A model generated the notes under the pieces. That model did no database searches and was not told the DNA's origin. It saw nothing but the letters and a program-made list of their open reading frames with translations. Positions 15,834 to 22,886 of a DNA stretch of 30,336 nucleotides are shown here, piece by piece; positions within the stretch are counted from its first letter, which is position 1, and every line of letters begins with the position of its first letter. The translations under genes and the position numbers were made by a program. The stretch is from the NCBI RefSeq assembly GCF_000725625.1, contig NZ_JOHS01000074.1, positions 1-30,336 of the forward strand. Reading direction: 5' to 3'. The DNA comes from Streptomyces sp. NRRL F-6676. GTDB taxonomy: Bacteria > Actinomycetota > Actinomycetes > Streptomycetales > Streptomycetaceae.

Positions 15834-17013
15834 CGTCGCGATCACCGGCCACGGGGTCCTCACCGCGTTCGGCTTCGGTGAACAGGCCCTGCTGGACGGG
15901 GTGTTCGGGGGCCGGTCCGGCTTCACCCCCGTCACCCGCTTCGACCCCACGCCGTACCGGGCCGGGTATGCGGCGACCTACGAGGGCGAGGGCCCCGAGA
16001 TCCCCGGCGTGCCGGTGAAACCCGGGGTGACCCCGGGCCAGTCGGAGGTGCTCCTCGCCTGCGCCGCCGCCGCGCTGGAGATGGCCGGCACCGACGGCGC
16101 CGGCGCCCCGGTGCTGCTGGGCACCAACGGCGACCACTCGGCCGCCCCCGACTTCTGGTCGGGCACCGGCGCCCGTACCGCCGCCGACCCGCGCACCCTC
16201 GACAGCCTCCCCGCCCGCCTGCCCGAGCTGCTCGCCCGCGAACTCGGCCTGGGGGCGCCCCGCACGGCCTTCGTGAACGCGTGCGTCGCCGGCACCAACG
16301 CCCTCGCCCGCGGCGCCACGCTGATCCGCCGCGGCCTCGCCGACACGGTGGTGTGCGGGGGCGCGTACCTCGTCACCGAGGACGTCTTCGCCAAGTTCGA
16401 CTCCGGACGCGCCCTCTCCCCCGAGAACGCCGTGCGCCCCTTCGACGCCGGCCGCCAGGGGCTGCTGCACGGCGACGGCGTCGCCGTCCTCGTCCTGGAG
16501 GCCGCCGACCGGGCCAGGACCCGCGGCGCCCAGGTCCTCGCCAGGCTCACCGGCTGGGGCATGGCGGCCGACGCCCATCACGTCATCCAGCCGCACCCGC
16601 GGGGGGACGGCCTGGCCCGGGCGGCCCGTACCGCGCTGCGCCGGGCGGGCGCGCCGCCCGAGCGGATCGGGTACGTCAACGCCCACGGCACCGGCACCCC
16701 GCTCAACGACGTGGCGGAGACGGCGGCGCTGCACCAGGTGTTCGGCGACCGCACGCCGGCCGTCCCGGTCAGCTCCACCAAGAGCAGCACCGGCCACATG
16801 CTCGAGGCCACCGGCGCGGTCGAGGCCGTCATCACGATGCTCGCCCTGCGCGAGGGCCTGCTGCCGCCGACCCTCGGCACCCTGAACCCCGACCCCGCGT
16901 GCGACCTGGACCATGTGCGGGACACCGCGCGGCCGTCCCGGATCACCCACGCGCTCTCCCTGAACGCCGCCTTCGGCGGGGTCGACGCCGCACTCGTACT
17001 GGAGGCGCCGTGA
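15823..17013 (+). CDS. Type II beta-ketoacyl synthase (KS alpha, FabF-like)
   Basis: A 396-residue condensing enzyme with the full Cys-His-His set: C154 in AFVNACVAGTNALA, H288 in YVNAHGTGTPLND, and K320/H325 in SSTKSSTGHMLEATG. Length is close to FabF. It elongates ACP-bound chains by decarboxylative condensation with malonyl-ACP. It is coupled by a GTGA overlap to a CLF-like partner and sits with KR and MaoC genes, the composition of highly reducing type II PKSs that make linear polyenes (ishigamide, asukamycin). GGAG lies about 7 bases before the ATG, inside the end of the ACP 2 gene. Confidence is high for the function; which chain it builds is inferred. Confidence 0.93.
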   Translation: MAHDVAITGHGVLTAFGFGEQALLDGVFGGRSGFTPVTRFDPTPYRAGYAATYEGEGPEIPGVPVKPGVTPGQSEVLLACAAAALEMAGTDGAGAPVLLGTNGDHSAAPDFWSGTGARTAADPRTLDSLPARLPELLARELGLGAPRTAFVNACVAGTNALARGATLIRRGLADTVVCGGAYLVTEDVFAKFDSGRALSPENAVRPFDAGRQGLLHGDGVAVLVLEAADRARTRGAQVLARLTGWGMAADAHHVIQPHPRGDGLARAARTALRRAGAPPERIGYVNAHGTGTPLNDVAETAALHQVFGDRTPAVPVSSTKSSTGHMLEATGAVEAVITMLALREGLLPPTLGTLNPDPACDLDHVRDTARPSRITHALSLNAAFGGVDAALVLEAP

Positions 17014-17942
17014 CCGCCACCGACACCCGGCCGGCCCCGGCGTCCGCCCCGGCGCGCGCGCTCCTCTCGGCCGCCTGCCGCACCCCGTGGGGCGGCGCGG
17101 CGGCGGGACTGCCCGGCGCGGCACCGGTCGAACTGCCCCGGGTCACCGGCTTCGTGACCTCCCGGTTCAGTCCCCTCGTGCACAGCGTGGCCACCGAGTG
17201 CCTCGGCGCGCCCGGCTCCGCCGACGACCTGATCGGCCCGGCCGGACCCCGTACCGGGACGGTCCTGGCGACGATGTTCGGGGACACCGTGACGCTGGAC
17301 ACCGCCACCCGGCGGCTGACGGAGGGCCAGGTCCACAGCCCGCTGCTGTTCTTCCAGTCCGTCACCACCTCGATCCTCGGCCGGCTGGGCCAGTCCTACG
17401 GCATCACCGGCCCCGTCGAGTGCCTGTCCGTCGCCCGCGACGGCGCGGGCGAGGCCCTCGCCGCCGCCGATCTGATGCTGGACCAGGACGACGTCGACCA
17501 GGTCCTGCTGGTCGCCGTGGAACTCGCCGCCAACGAGCGCGCCACCTGGATCCACCGCCGCACCACCGGCCCCGACGGCCCGGACCCGCTGCCCGACGGC
17601 GACTGCGCGGTCGCCCTCCTGCTGACCCGCACCCCCGCCCCGCAAGGGGCACGGGGAACGGCGCGACAAGCCACGACGCACCCGCCCACGGACCGGACCC
17701 CCCGAGCCCTCCTGCGCTCAGGTGCCACCGGACCGACGGACCCGGCAGCGGGTGACACCCGCTTCGGCTGGCTGGCCCCCCTGGTCGCCGCCTGCGAGAC
17801 CGTCCGCCCGCCGGCCGGCACCCCGGCCCGCCCCGTCCACGTCCCGGGCCGGTACGGCTACGTGGTCGCACCGCCCGAGCAGGCGGCGCCGCCCACCGCC
17901 GGCGGACCGGTGGCACCCGACGCCTCCGGGAGCCCGGCATGA
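17010..17942 (+). CDS. Chain-length-factor-like ketosynthase partner (KS beta)
   Basis: A 310-residue protein starting at a GTG that overlaps the KS stop. The stretch ITGPVECLSVARDGAGEAL (132-150) aligns with the KS nucleophile elbow, with Arg143 where the catalytic Cys should be, so it cannot condense by itself. QVHSPLLFFQSVTTSILG fits the preceding KS helix. It is much shorter than a normal KS (about 400) and resembles the KS-N-like subunits seen in polyene clusters. It probably forms a heterodimer with KS alpha and sets chain length. Residues about 211-245 (17640-17744) are odd: Gln/Thr/Arg-rich, with A-ending codons and a resemblance to a dispersed Streptomyces intergenic sequence. Function is inferred from position and fold. 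Confidence 0.82.
   Translation: MTATDTRPAPASAPARALLSAACRTPWGGAAAGLPGAAPVELPRVTGFVTSRFSPLVHSVATECLGAPGSADDLIGPAGPRTGTVLATMFGDTVTLDTATRRLTEGQVHSPLLFFQSVTTSILGRLGQSYGITGPVECLSVARDGAGEALAAADLMLDQDDVDQVLLVAVELAANERATWIHRRTTGPDGPDPLPDGDCAVALLLTRTPAPQGARGTARQATTHPPTDRTPRALLRSGATGPTDPAAGDTRFGWLAPLVAACETVRPPAGTPARPVHVPGRYGYVVAPPEQAAPPTAGGPVAPDASGSPA
17640..17705 (+). repeat. Possible dispersed Streptomyces repeat inside the CLF-like gene
   Basis: The stretch GGGGCACGGGGAACGGCGCG (17646-17665), followed by ACAAGCCACGACG, closely resembles from memory a GGGGCGCGGGGAACTGCGCGA-type sequence that is very common between genes in Streptomyces genomes. It is read in frame, and its codons (CAA, GCA, GGA, CGA, CAA) are unlike the G/C-ending codons on both sides. 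Confidence 0.5.
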
Positions 17943-18352
17943 CGGCCCCCGAGGACGCCACCGGCACACTGGCCGCCCGCATGGGCATCGAGATCGTCGA
18001 CGAGAACCCCCGGCGGCTCGTCGCCCGCATGCCGCTGGCGGGCAACCGCCAGATGTACGGCTTTCTGCACGGAGGGGCCAGCGCGGCCCTCGCGCAGGCC
18101 CTCGCCACGCACGCCGCCGCCCTCGAAGCGGGACCCGGCGGCCTGGTCACCGGCCAGGAGCTGTCCTGCACCCATCACCGGGCGGCCCGCGGCGACGGCT
18201 GGGTCGAAGGGGTGTGCACGCCGCTGTACCTCGGCGACACCCTCGGCACCTACGACGTGGCCGTCCACGACCGGCGCGGCAACCGGATCGCCTCGGCCCG
18301 GCTCACCTGCCGGCTGCGGCGGACCGCCGACCTTCCCAGGGAGTCCGCATGA
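17939..18352 (+). CDS. PaaI-type hot-dog thioesterase-like protein
   Basis: A 137-residue hot-dog fold protein of the PaaI/4-hydroxybenzoyl-CoA thioesterase type. It keeps the HGG motif in GFLHGGASAALAQ (H44-G46), but the catalytic acid nine residues after the His is Gln (Q53). In the well-studied Arthrobacter enzyme the matching Glu73 is essential. It is about 40% identical by eye to the N-terminal domain of the fusion protein at 21453, which has the opposite change. It overlaps both neighbours by ATGA. It might release or edit ACP-bound chains, or pair with its paralogue. Fold is clear; hydrolytic activity is doubtful. Confidence 0.85.
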   Translation: MTAPEDATGTLAARMGIEIVDENPRRLVARMPLAGNRQMYGFLHGGASAALAQALATHAAALEAGPGGLVTGQELSCTHHRAARGDGWVEGVCTPLYLGDTLGTYDVAVHDRRGNRIASARLTCRLRRTADLPRESA

Positions 18353-19371
18353 GCACGACCGAGCCCACGGGGGAGCGGGCCGCGGTGCTGACCGGTGTCG
18401 GAGGCTGGGTGCCTCCGCACGTGGTCACCAACGACGACCTCTCCGCCCACCTCGACACCTCCGACGAGTGGATCCGCACCCGTACCGGCATCCGGACCAG
18501 GCACCGGGTCTCCCCCGGCATGGCCACCTCCGACCTCGCGGTGGAGGCCGGACGGCGGGCGCTGGACTCCTCCGGCGACACCCGGGCGGGGGCCGTCGTC
18601 CTGGCCACCACCACGCCCGACCGGATCTGCCCGGCCACCGCGCCCGACGTGGCCGCCCGGCTCGGCCTGCCGGGTGTCCCCGCCTTCGACGTCTCCGCCG
18701 TGTGCACCGGCTTCCTCTACGGGCTGGCGACCGCGGCGGGCCTGATCGCCACCGGTGTCGCCGACCGGGTCCTGCTCATCGGCGCCGACGCGTTCACCAC
18801 CATCGTCGACCCGACGGACCGCTCGACCGCCGTCATCTTCGCCGACGGCGCGGGGGCCGTCGTGCTGCGCGCCGGCCGGCCGGACGAGCCCGGGGCGCTC
18901 GGCCCGGTGGTGCTGGGCACCGACGGGACGCTCAGCCATCTGATCCGGGTCCCGGCCGGCGGCTCCCGCCAGCGGTCGCTGCGGCAGGCGCACGAGCCGG
19001 GCGAGCAGTTCTTCCGGATGGAGGGCCGGGACACGTTCCGGCACGCCGTCGACCGGATGGCCACCGCCTCCCGGCAGGCCGTCGCGGCCGCGGGCTGGTC
19101 GATGGGCGACGTCGACCGGCTGGCCGCGCACCAGGCCAACGCGCGGATCCTCAGCGCCGTCGCGGACCGGCTCGGCATCCCCGCCGAGCACCACCTCTCC
19201 AACATCGCCGAGGTCGGCAACACGGGCGCCGCCTCGATCCCGCTGCTGCTCGCCCAGTCCGCCGCGGACGGCGGCCTCGAGGCCGGGCACCGCACCCTGC
19301 TCACCGCCTTCGGCGGCGGTCTCGCCTGGGGGGCGACCACGCTCACCTGGCCCAAGCTGTCGGCCGGCTGA
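18349..19371 (+). CDS. Beta-ketoacyl-ACP synthase III (KAS III, first copy)
   Basis: A 340-residue FabH-type enzyme with an intact Cys-His-Asn triad: C119 in DVSAVCTGFLYGL, H261 in RLAAHQANARIL and N291 in EVGNTGAASIPLL. WIRTRTGIRTRH near residue 41 is the standard CoA-binding region. KAS III enzymes start chains by condensing an acyl-CoA with malonyl-ACP. Asukamycin uses a pair (AsuC3/C4), and here a second KAS III lies at 20330. It overlaps the thioesterase gene by ATGA. The starter unit cannot be read from sequence. Confidence 0.93.
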   Translation: MSTTEPTGERAAVLTGVGGWVPPHVVTNDDLSAHLDTSDEWIRTRTGIRTRHRVSPGMATSDLAVEAGRRALDSSGDTRAGAVVLATTTPDRICPATAPDVAARLGLPGVPAFDVSAVCTGFLYGLATAAGLIATGVADRVLLIGADAFTTIVDPTDRSTAVIFADGAGAVVLRAGRPDEPGALGPVVLGTDGTLSHLIRVPAGGSRQRSLRQAHEPGEQFFRMEGRDTFRHAVDRMATASRQAVAAAGWSMGDVDRLAAHQANARILSAVADRLGIPAEHHLSNIAEVGNTGAASIPLLLAQSAADGGLEAGHRTLLTAFGGGLAWGATTLTWPKLSAG

Positions 19372-19434
19372 GACCGCCCCGGTACGTCACACCCAGCCCG
19401 ACACCCGAGGACAACACAAGGAGACGACCCGACC

Positions 19435-19665
19435 ATGTTCACAGCACTGCGGGACATCCTCGTCGGCCCGTTCAAGGTCGATCCGGAGAAGGTCACCCCC
19501 GAGGCGACCCTGGAGCAGCTCGGGCTCGACTCGCTGTCCGTCGTCGAGCTCTCCCTGATCCTGGAGAAGGACCTCGGCGTGCGCGTCAGCGACGACGAGC
19601 TGCTGGGGACCCCGACGATCGGCGCCATGGCCGAGCTGATCGGCGAGCGCGGCGCCCCGGTCTGA
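19435..19665 (+). CDS. Acyl carrier protein (ACP 3)
   Basis: A 76-residue, canonical-length ACP with the phosphopantetheine motif LEQLGLDSLSVVEL (serine 33) and the typical tail PTIGAMAELIGE. AAGGAG lies about 11 bases before the ATG. Its stop shares a base with the next start (TGATG). It lies between the two KAS III genes, separated from the second by the flavin reductase gene, so a role as acceptor for starter condensation is likely. Confidence 0.93.
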   Translation: MFTALRDILVGPFKVDPEKVTPEATLEQLGLDSLSVVELSLILEKDLGVRVSDDELLGTPTIGAMAELIGERGAPV

Positions 19666-20237
19666 TGACCACGTCGACGAGCCGTCCCGGCCACGTTCCC
19701 GCCGCCCCGCGGGATGCGCCCCCGCGGGAGCTGCCCGACGGCGACGCCTTCCGCCGCGCCATGGGGCGGTTCCCCACCGGGGTCGCCATCCTGACGCAGG
19801 GGTGCGGGCCGCTGACCCGGGCGGTGACCGTCAACTCGGTCACCTCCGTGTCCCTGGACCCGCAACTGCTGTCGGTCTGCCTCGGCCGGGACAGCTCGGT
19901 CCTCGGCCCCCTTCTGGGAGCCGGGTACTTCACCGTCAATCTGCTGTCCGGCGCGCAGCGCGAGTCCTGCGCCCGCTTCGCCGGCCGGGCCCGGCCGACC
20001 GGTGCCGAAGCGCACGAGGAGCTGGGCGGGCGGCGGGGGGACAACGGCTGTCTGGTGGTCGAGGGCGCGCTGGCCGCCCTGGAGTGCCGGGTGACCGGCA
20101 CGGTGTCCGCCGGCGACCACGTGATCGTCCTGGGCGGGGTCGAGGCCCTGCACCACGGCCCGGCCGAGGCGGAGCCGCTGGTCTTCTACGGCGGCGGTTA
20201 CCGCCGGTTGGCACCGCCCGCACCCGCCCCGCACTGA
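19665..20237 (+). CDS. Flavin reductase (NADH:FAD/FMN oxidoreductase, HpaC-like)
   Basis: A 190-residue protein of the flavin-reductase-like FMN-binding split-barrel family. Visible are FRRAMGRFPTGVAILTQG, TVNSVTSVSLDPQLLSVCLGRDSSVLGPLLGAGYFTVNLL and the C-terminal VFYGGGYRRL. It reduces free flavin with NAD(P)H and hands it to a partner monooxygenase. In asukamycin the equivalent AsuE2 supplies AsuE1; the likely partners here are the luciferase-like proteins at 11124-12233 (minus strand) and 27950-29008. It is coupled to ACP 3 by TGATG. The class is firm; the partner is inferred. Confidence 0.9.
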   Translation: MTTSTSRPGHVPAAPRDAPPRELPDGDAFRRAMGRFPTGVAILTQGCGPLTRAVTVNSVTSVSLDPQLLSVCLGRDSSVLGPLLGAGYFTVNLLSGAQRESCARFAGRARPTGAEAHEELGGRRGDNGCLVVEGALAALECRVTGTVSAGDHVIVLGGVEALHHGPAEAEPLVFYGGGYRRLAPPAPAPH

Positions 20238-20274
20238 CCGCGCCGGCCCGCCCCGCGAGCCCCGTACCGCGCCA

Positions 20275-20308
20275 CACCGCCCCACACGCCGCACCGCCCC
20301 ACCCGCCG
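20275..20308 (+). repeat. 17-bp tandem repeat before the second KAS III gene
   Basis: CACCGCCCCACACGCCG at 20275-20291 is followed directly by CACCGCCCCACCCGCCG at 20292-20308, 16 of 17 bases alike. It lies in the 92-bp gap after the flavin reductase gene. Confidence 0.65.
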
Positions 20309-20329
20309 CACGACACGAAGGAGCCATTC

Positions 20330-21379
20330 ATGTCCGACCACCCCAGGACCGCCGAGGCACAGCCGTGCGGCGTGGGCATCAGGGCCATCGGCCAGTACCT
20401 GCCCGAGCGGGTCGTCACCAACGCCGACCTGGAGCGGATGATCGACACGAGCGCCGAGTGGATCACCGAGAAGATCGGCATCCAGTCCCGGCGGTTCGCG
20501 GCCGAGAGCGACACCACCGCCACGATGGGCGCGAGCGCGCTGCTCGACGCGTGTGCCCGCTCCGGCGTCGACCCGGACTCGATCGACCTGGTGATCTGCG
20601 GCACCGTCACCCCGGACCTCATGGCGCCGGCCACCGCGGTGGCCGTCATGCGGCACGCGGGGCTCACCCAGGCCGTGGCCTTCGACGTGAACAGCGGCGG
20701 CTGCGCCGGTTCCGTCTTCGCGCTCGACGTGGCCGCCAAGTACGTGCGCTCCGGCGGCTACCACCGGGTGGCGGTGGTGCTCGCCGACACGGTCACCAAG
20801 CTGCTGGACCCGACCGACCGGATGACCGCGGTGATCTTCGGCGACGCCGCTGCCTGCTACCTCGTCGAGCCCACGGTGCCCACCAGCGGCATCACCACCA
20901 CCGTGCTGCGCAACGACCCGGACGGCTACCACTCCGCCCTGGTCTCCCGCGACCCGGTCACCGACTCCGACGGCAACGAGGTCCACTCGGCGTTCGGGCG
21001 GAACTTCATCCGGATCGTCGGGCGGGACATCCGCAACTTCGCCCTGGAGAACATCCCCGGGTTCGTCCGCAAGCTGGCGGAGGAGGAGAACCTCACGCCG
21101 GAGGACCTCGACATGGTGGTGCTCCACCAGGCCAACCGGCGCATCGTCGAGGGGATCATGGACGCGCTGCGGCTGCCGTACGAGCGGACGTCCATCAACG
21201 TGGACCGCTTCGGCAACACCTCCGCCGCCGGTTCCGTGCTCGCCCTGCGCGAGGCGGTGGACGACGGCCGGATCACCCCCGGCGACCGGGTGGTGCTGGT
21301 CTCCTTCGGGGCCGGGCTGAGCGTGGGCGGCGCCCTGATGCGCTGGAGCGGCCCGCAGGACTTCCTCGCCGCGCCCTGA
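20330..21379 (+). CDS. Beta-ketoacyl-ACP synthase III (KAS III, second copy)
   Basis: A 349-residue FabH-type enzyme with an intact triad: C125 in DVNSGGCAGSVFAL, H266 in VVLHQANRRIV and N296 in RFGNTSAAGSVLAL. It is clearly diverged from the first KAS III: its Cys sits in GGCAGS rather than AVCTGF, and it carries an extra acidic segment RDPVTDSDGNEVHS (207-220). The presence of two distinct KAS III proteins fits separate priming of the two polyene chains, or a heteromeric initiator as proposed for AsuC3/C4. GAAGGAG lies about 6 bases before the ATG. Confidence 0.93.
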   Translation: MSDHPRTAEAQPCGVGIRAIGQYLPERVVTNADLERMIDTSAEWITEKIGIQSRRFAAESDTTATMGASALLDACARSGVDPDSIDLVICGTVTPDLMAPATAVAVMRHAGLTQAVAFDVNSGGCAGSVFALDVAAKYVRSGGYHRVAVVLADTVTKLLDPTDRMTAVIFGDAAACYLVEPTVPTSGITTTVLRNDPDGYHSALVSRDPVTDSDGNEVHSAFGRNFIRIVGRDIRNFALENIPGFVRKLAEEENLTPEDLDMVVLHQANRRIVEGIMDALRLPYERTSINVDRFGNTSAAGSVLALREAVDDGRITPGDRVVLVSFGAGLSVGGALMRWSGPQDFLAAP

Positions 21380-21383
21380 TGAG

Positions 21384-21419
21384 GACACGCGCCGCGATGA
21401 CACGCGCCCCGACGACACG
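21384..21419 (+). repeat. Imperfect 15-bp tandem repeat
   Basis: GACACGCGCCGCGAT (21384-21398) is followed by GACACGCGCCCCGAC (21399-21413) and a partial third unit GACACG. It lies in the 73-bp gap before the thioesterase/NAT fusion gene. Confidence 0.5.
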
Positions 21420-21452
21420 TCAACCGTCCGCCGTACGACACCGAGGAGCGGC

Positions 21453-22886
21453 GTGGACACCCTGAGGACCCCCTCCCCCACCGACACCCCCGGGGCGGCC
21501 CCGGCCGTACCGCCCGGGCTGCCGCTCCGGCTCGGTTCCCTGGACCCGGCCGAGCTGGTCACCAGCACGCTCGGCGTGCGGATCACCGAGTGGCGCACCG
21601 GCCGGCTCGTCGGCACCCTGCCCGTCGCGGGCAACCGCGACCGGTACGGGCGGCTCGACGGCGCCGCGCTGGCCGTCCTGGCCGAGACGCTCGGCTCGGT
21701 CGCCGCCGCGCTCGACCTCGGCGAGGGCGGGATCGTGCTGGGCCAGGAGCTGTCCCTGGCGCACCACGAGGAGGTCCGCGAGGGCACCGTCACCGGGGTC
21801 TGCACGCCCCTGCACCGCGGCGACGGCGTCGCCACGTACGAGGTCGCCGTCACCGACGCGCGCGCACGGCGGGTGTGCACGGCCCGCCTCACCTGCCGGC
21901 TGCGCCGCACCGCGCGCCCCCCGGCCGGCCCCGTCACCGAGACTCCCGCGCCCATCGGCGGAAAGGCAGGAGCCACCATGCAGTCCCACCGGCCGCCCCG
22001 GGACCCGTACTGGGACCGGATCGGCTATCACGGCCCACTGGAGCCGACCCTCGACGTGCTGCGCGAGATCTGCCGCAAGCACGTCCTGGAAGTGCCCTTC
22101 GAGGCGTTGGAGGGCCCCGAGGGGATCCGTCCGGTCATCGACCGGGCGGGCGTCTACGACAAGATCGTCACCCGGCACGGCGGCGGCTTCTGCCTCCAGG
22201 CCAACGGCCTGCTCTCGCACCATCTGCGGGAGATCGGCTTCGACGTGACCGTGCTGGCCGCGCACATCTGGGTCCCGCACCGCGAGTACTTCAGCAAGGG
22301 CGGCGACCATCTGATCATGCTGGTCCGGGTGGACGGCACCGAGTGGCTGGTCGACGCCAGCTACACGCACCTCGTCTACGTCGACCCCATCGAACTCGTC
22401 CCCGGGGAGCAGCGGCAGGACGGCTGGGCCTACCGGGTGCGGTCCGAGGACGGCTGGTACGTGGTCGAGCGCCGGGGCGAGCGGGAGTGGCTGCCGCTGT
22501 ACCGGTTCGAGCTCCGGCCGCGGACGGTGGAGTACTTCGAGGAGTCGGTCGCCTTCCACCTGGACGGGGAGACCGTCTCGGAGACCACCCGCACCCTGAT
22601 GTGCTCGCGCGGCATCCGCGGCGGCAAGGTCTCCCTGGTCAACAACGTGCTCACGGTCGCCGAGCACGGCACGGTGACCACCCGTCAGGTGCGGGACGCG
22701 CGGGACTGCGCGCAGATCATGGCGCGCATCTTCCGGGGCCACCGGGGCCTCGCGGAGCGCGGCCTGCGCATCTGGGAGCGGATGCGCGAGGAGCGCGAAC
22801 GCGAGGCCTCCGGGCGGACACCGCGGCCTGCGGCCGCGCGGGGTGCCCGCACCGCCGTCCGGACAGCGGCGGAGGACGTCCGATGA
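21453..22886 (+). CDS. Fusion: thioesterase-like hot-dog domain plus arylamine N-acetyltransferase-type amide synthase
   Basis: A 477-residue open frame from a GTG preceded by GAGGAG. Residues about 30-155 are a PaaI-like hot-dog domain whose HGG is changed to DGA (D69-A71) while the acid E78 is kept. After a Pro/Ala/Thr linker (155-175), residues 176-477 are a NAT-family domain with the complete triad: C247 in GGGFCLQAN, H286 in GGDHLIMLV and D301 in WLVDASY. In manumycin-type pathways a NAT homologue (AsuC2) joins the upper polyene chain to the amine of the 3,4-AHBA core, and this is the obvious candidate. An internal ATG at 21978 (M176) with its own GGCAGGAG may also give a free NAT. It overlaps the next gene by ATGA. 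Confidence 0.88.
   Translation: MDTLRTPSPTDTPGAAPAVPPGLPLRLGSLDPAELVTSTLGVRITEWRTGRLVGTLPVAGNRDRYGRLDGAALAVLAETLGSVAAALDLGEGGIVLGQELSLAHHEEVREGTVTGVCTPLHRGDGVATYEVAVTDARARRVCTARLTCRLRRTARPPAGPVTETPAPIGGKAGATMQSHRPPRDPYWDRIGYHGPLEPTLDVLREICRKHVLEVPFEALEGPEGIRPVIDRAGVYDKIVTRHGGGFCLQANGLLSHHLREIGFDVTVLAAHIWVPHREYFSKGGDHLIMLVRVDGTEWLVDASYTHLVYVDPIELVPGEQRQDGWAYRVRSEDGWYVVERRGEREWLPLYRFELRPRTVEYFEESVAFHLDGETVSETTRTLMCSRGIRGGKVSLVNNVLTVAEHGTVTTRQVRDARDCAQIMARIFRGHRGLAERGLRIWERMREEREREASGRTPRPAAARGARTAVRTAAEDVR
21962..21980 (+). promoter_or_regulatory. Internal ribosome binding site and start within the thioesterase/NAT fusion
   Basis: AAAGGCAGGAG followed by CCACC and ATG at 21978 gives a good Shine-Dalgarno and spacing exactly where the NAT domain begins (MQSHRPPRDPYW). 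No stop separates it from the upstream domain, so both fused and free NAT could be made. Confidence 0.55.
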
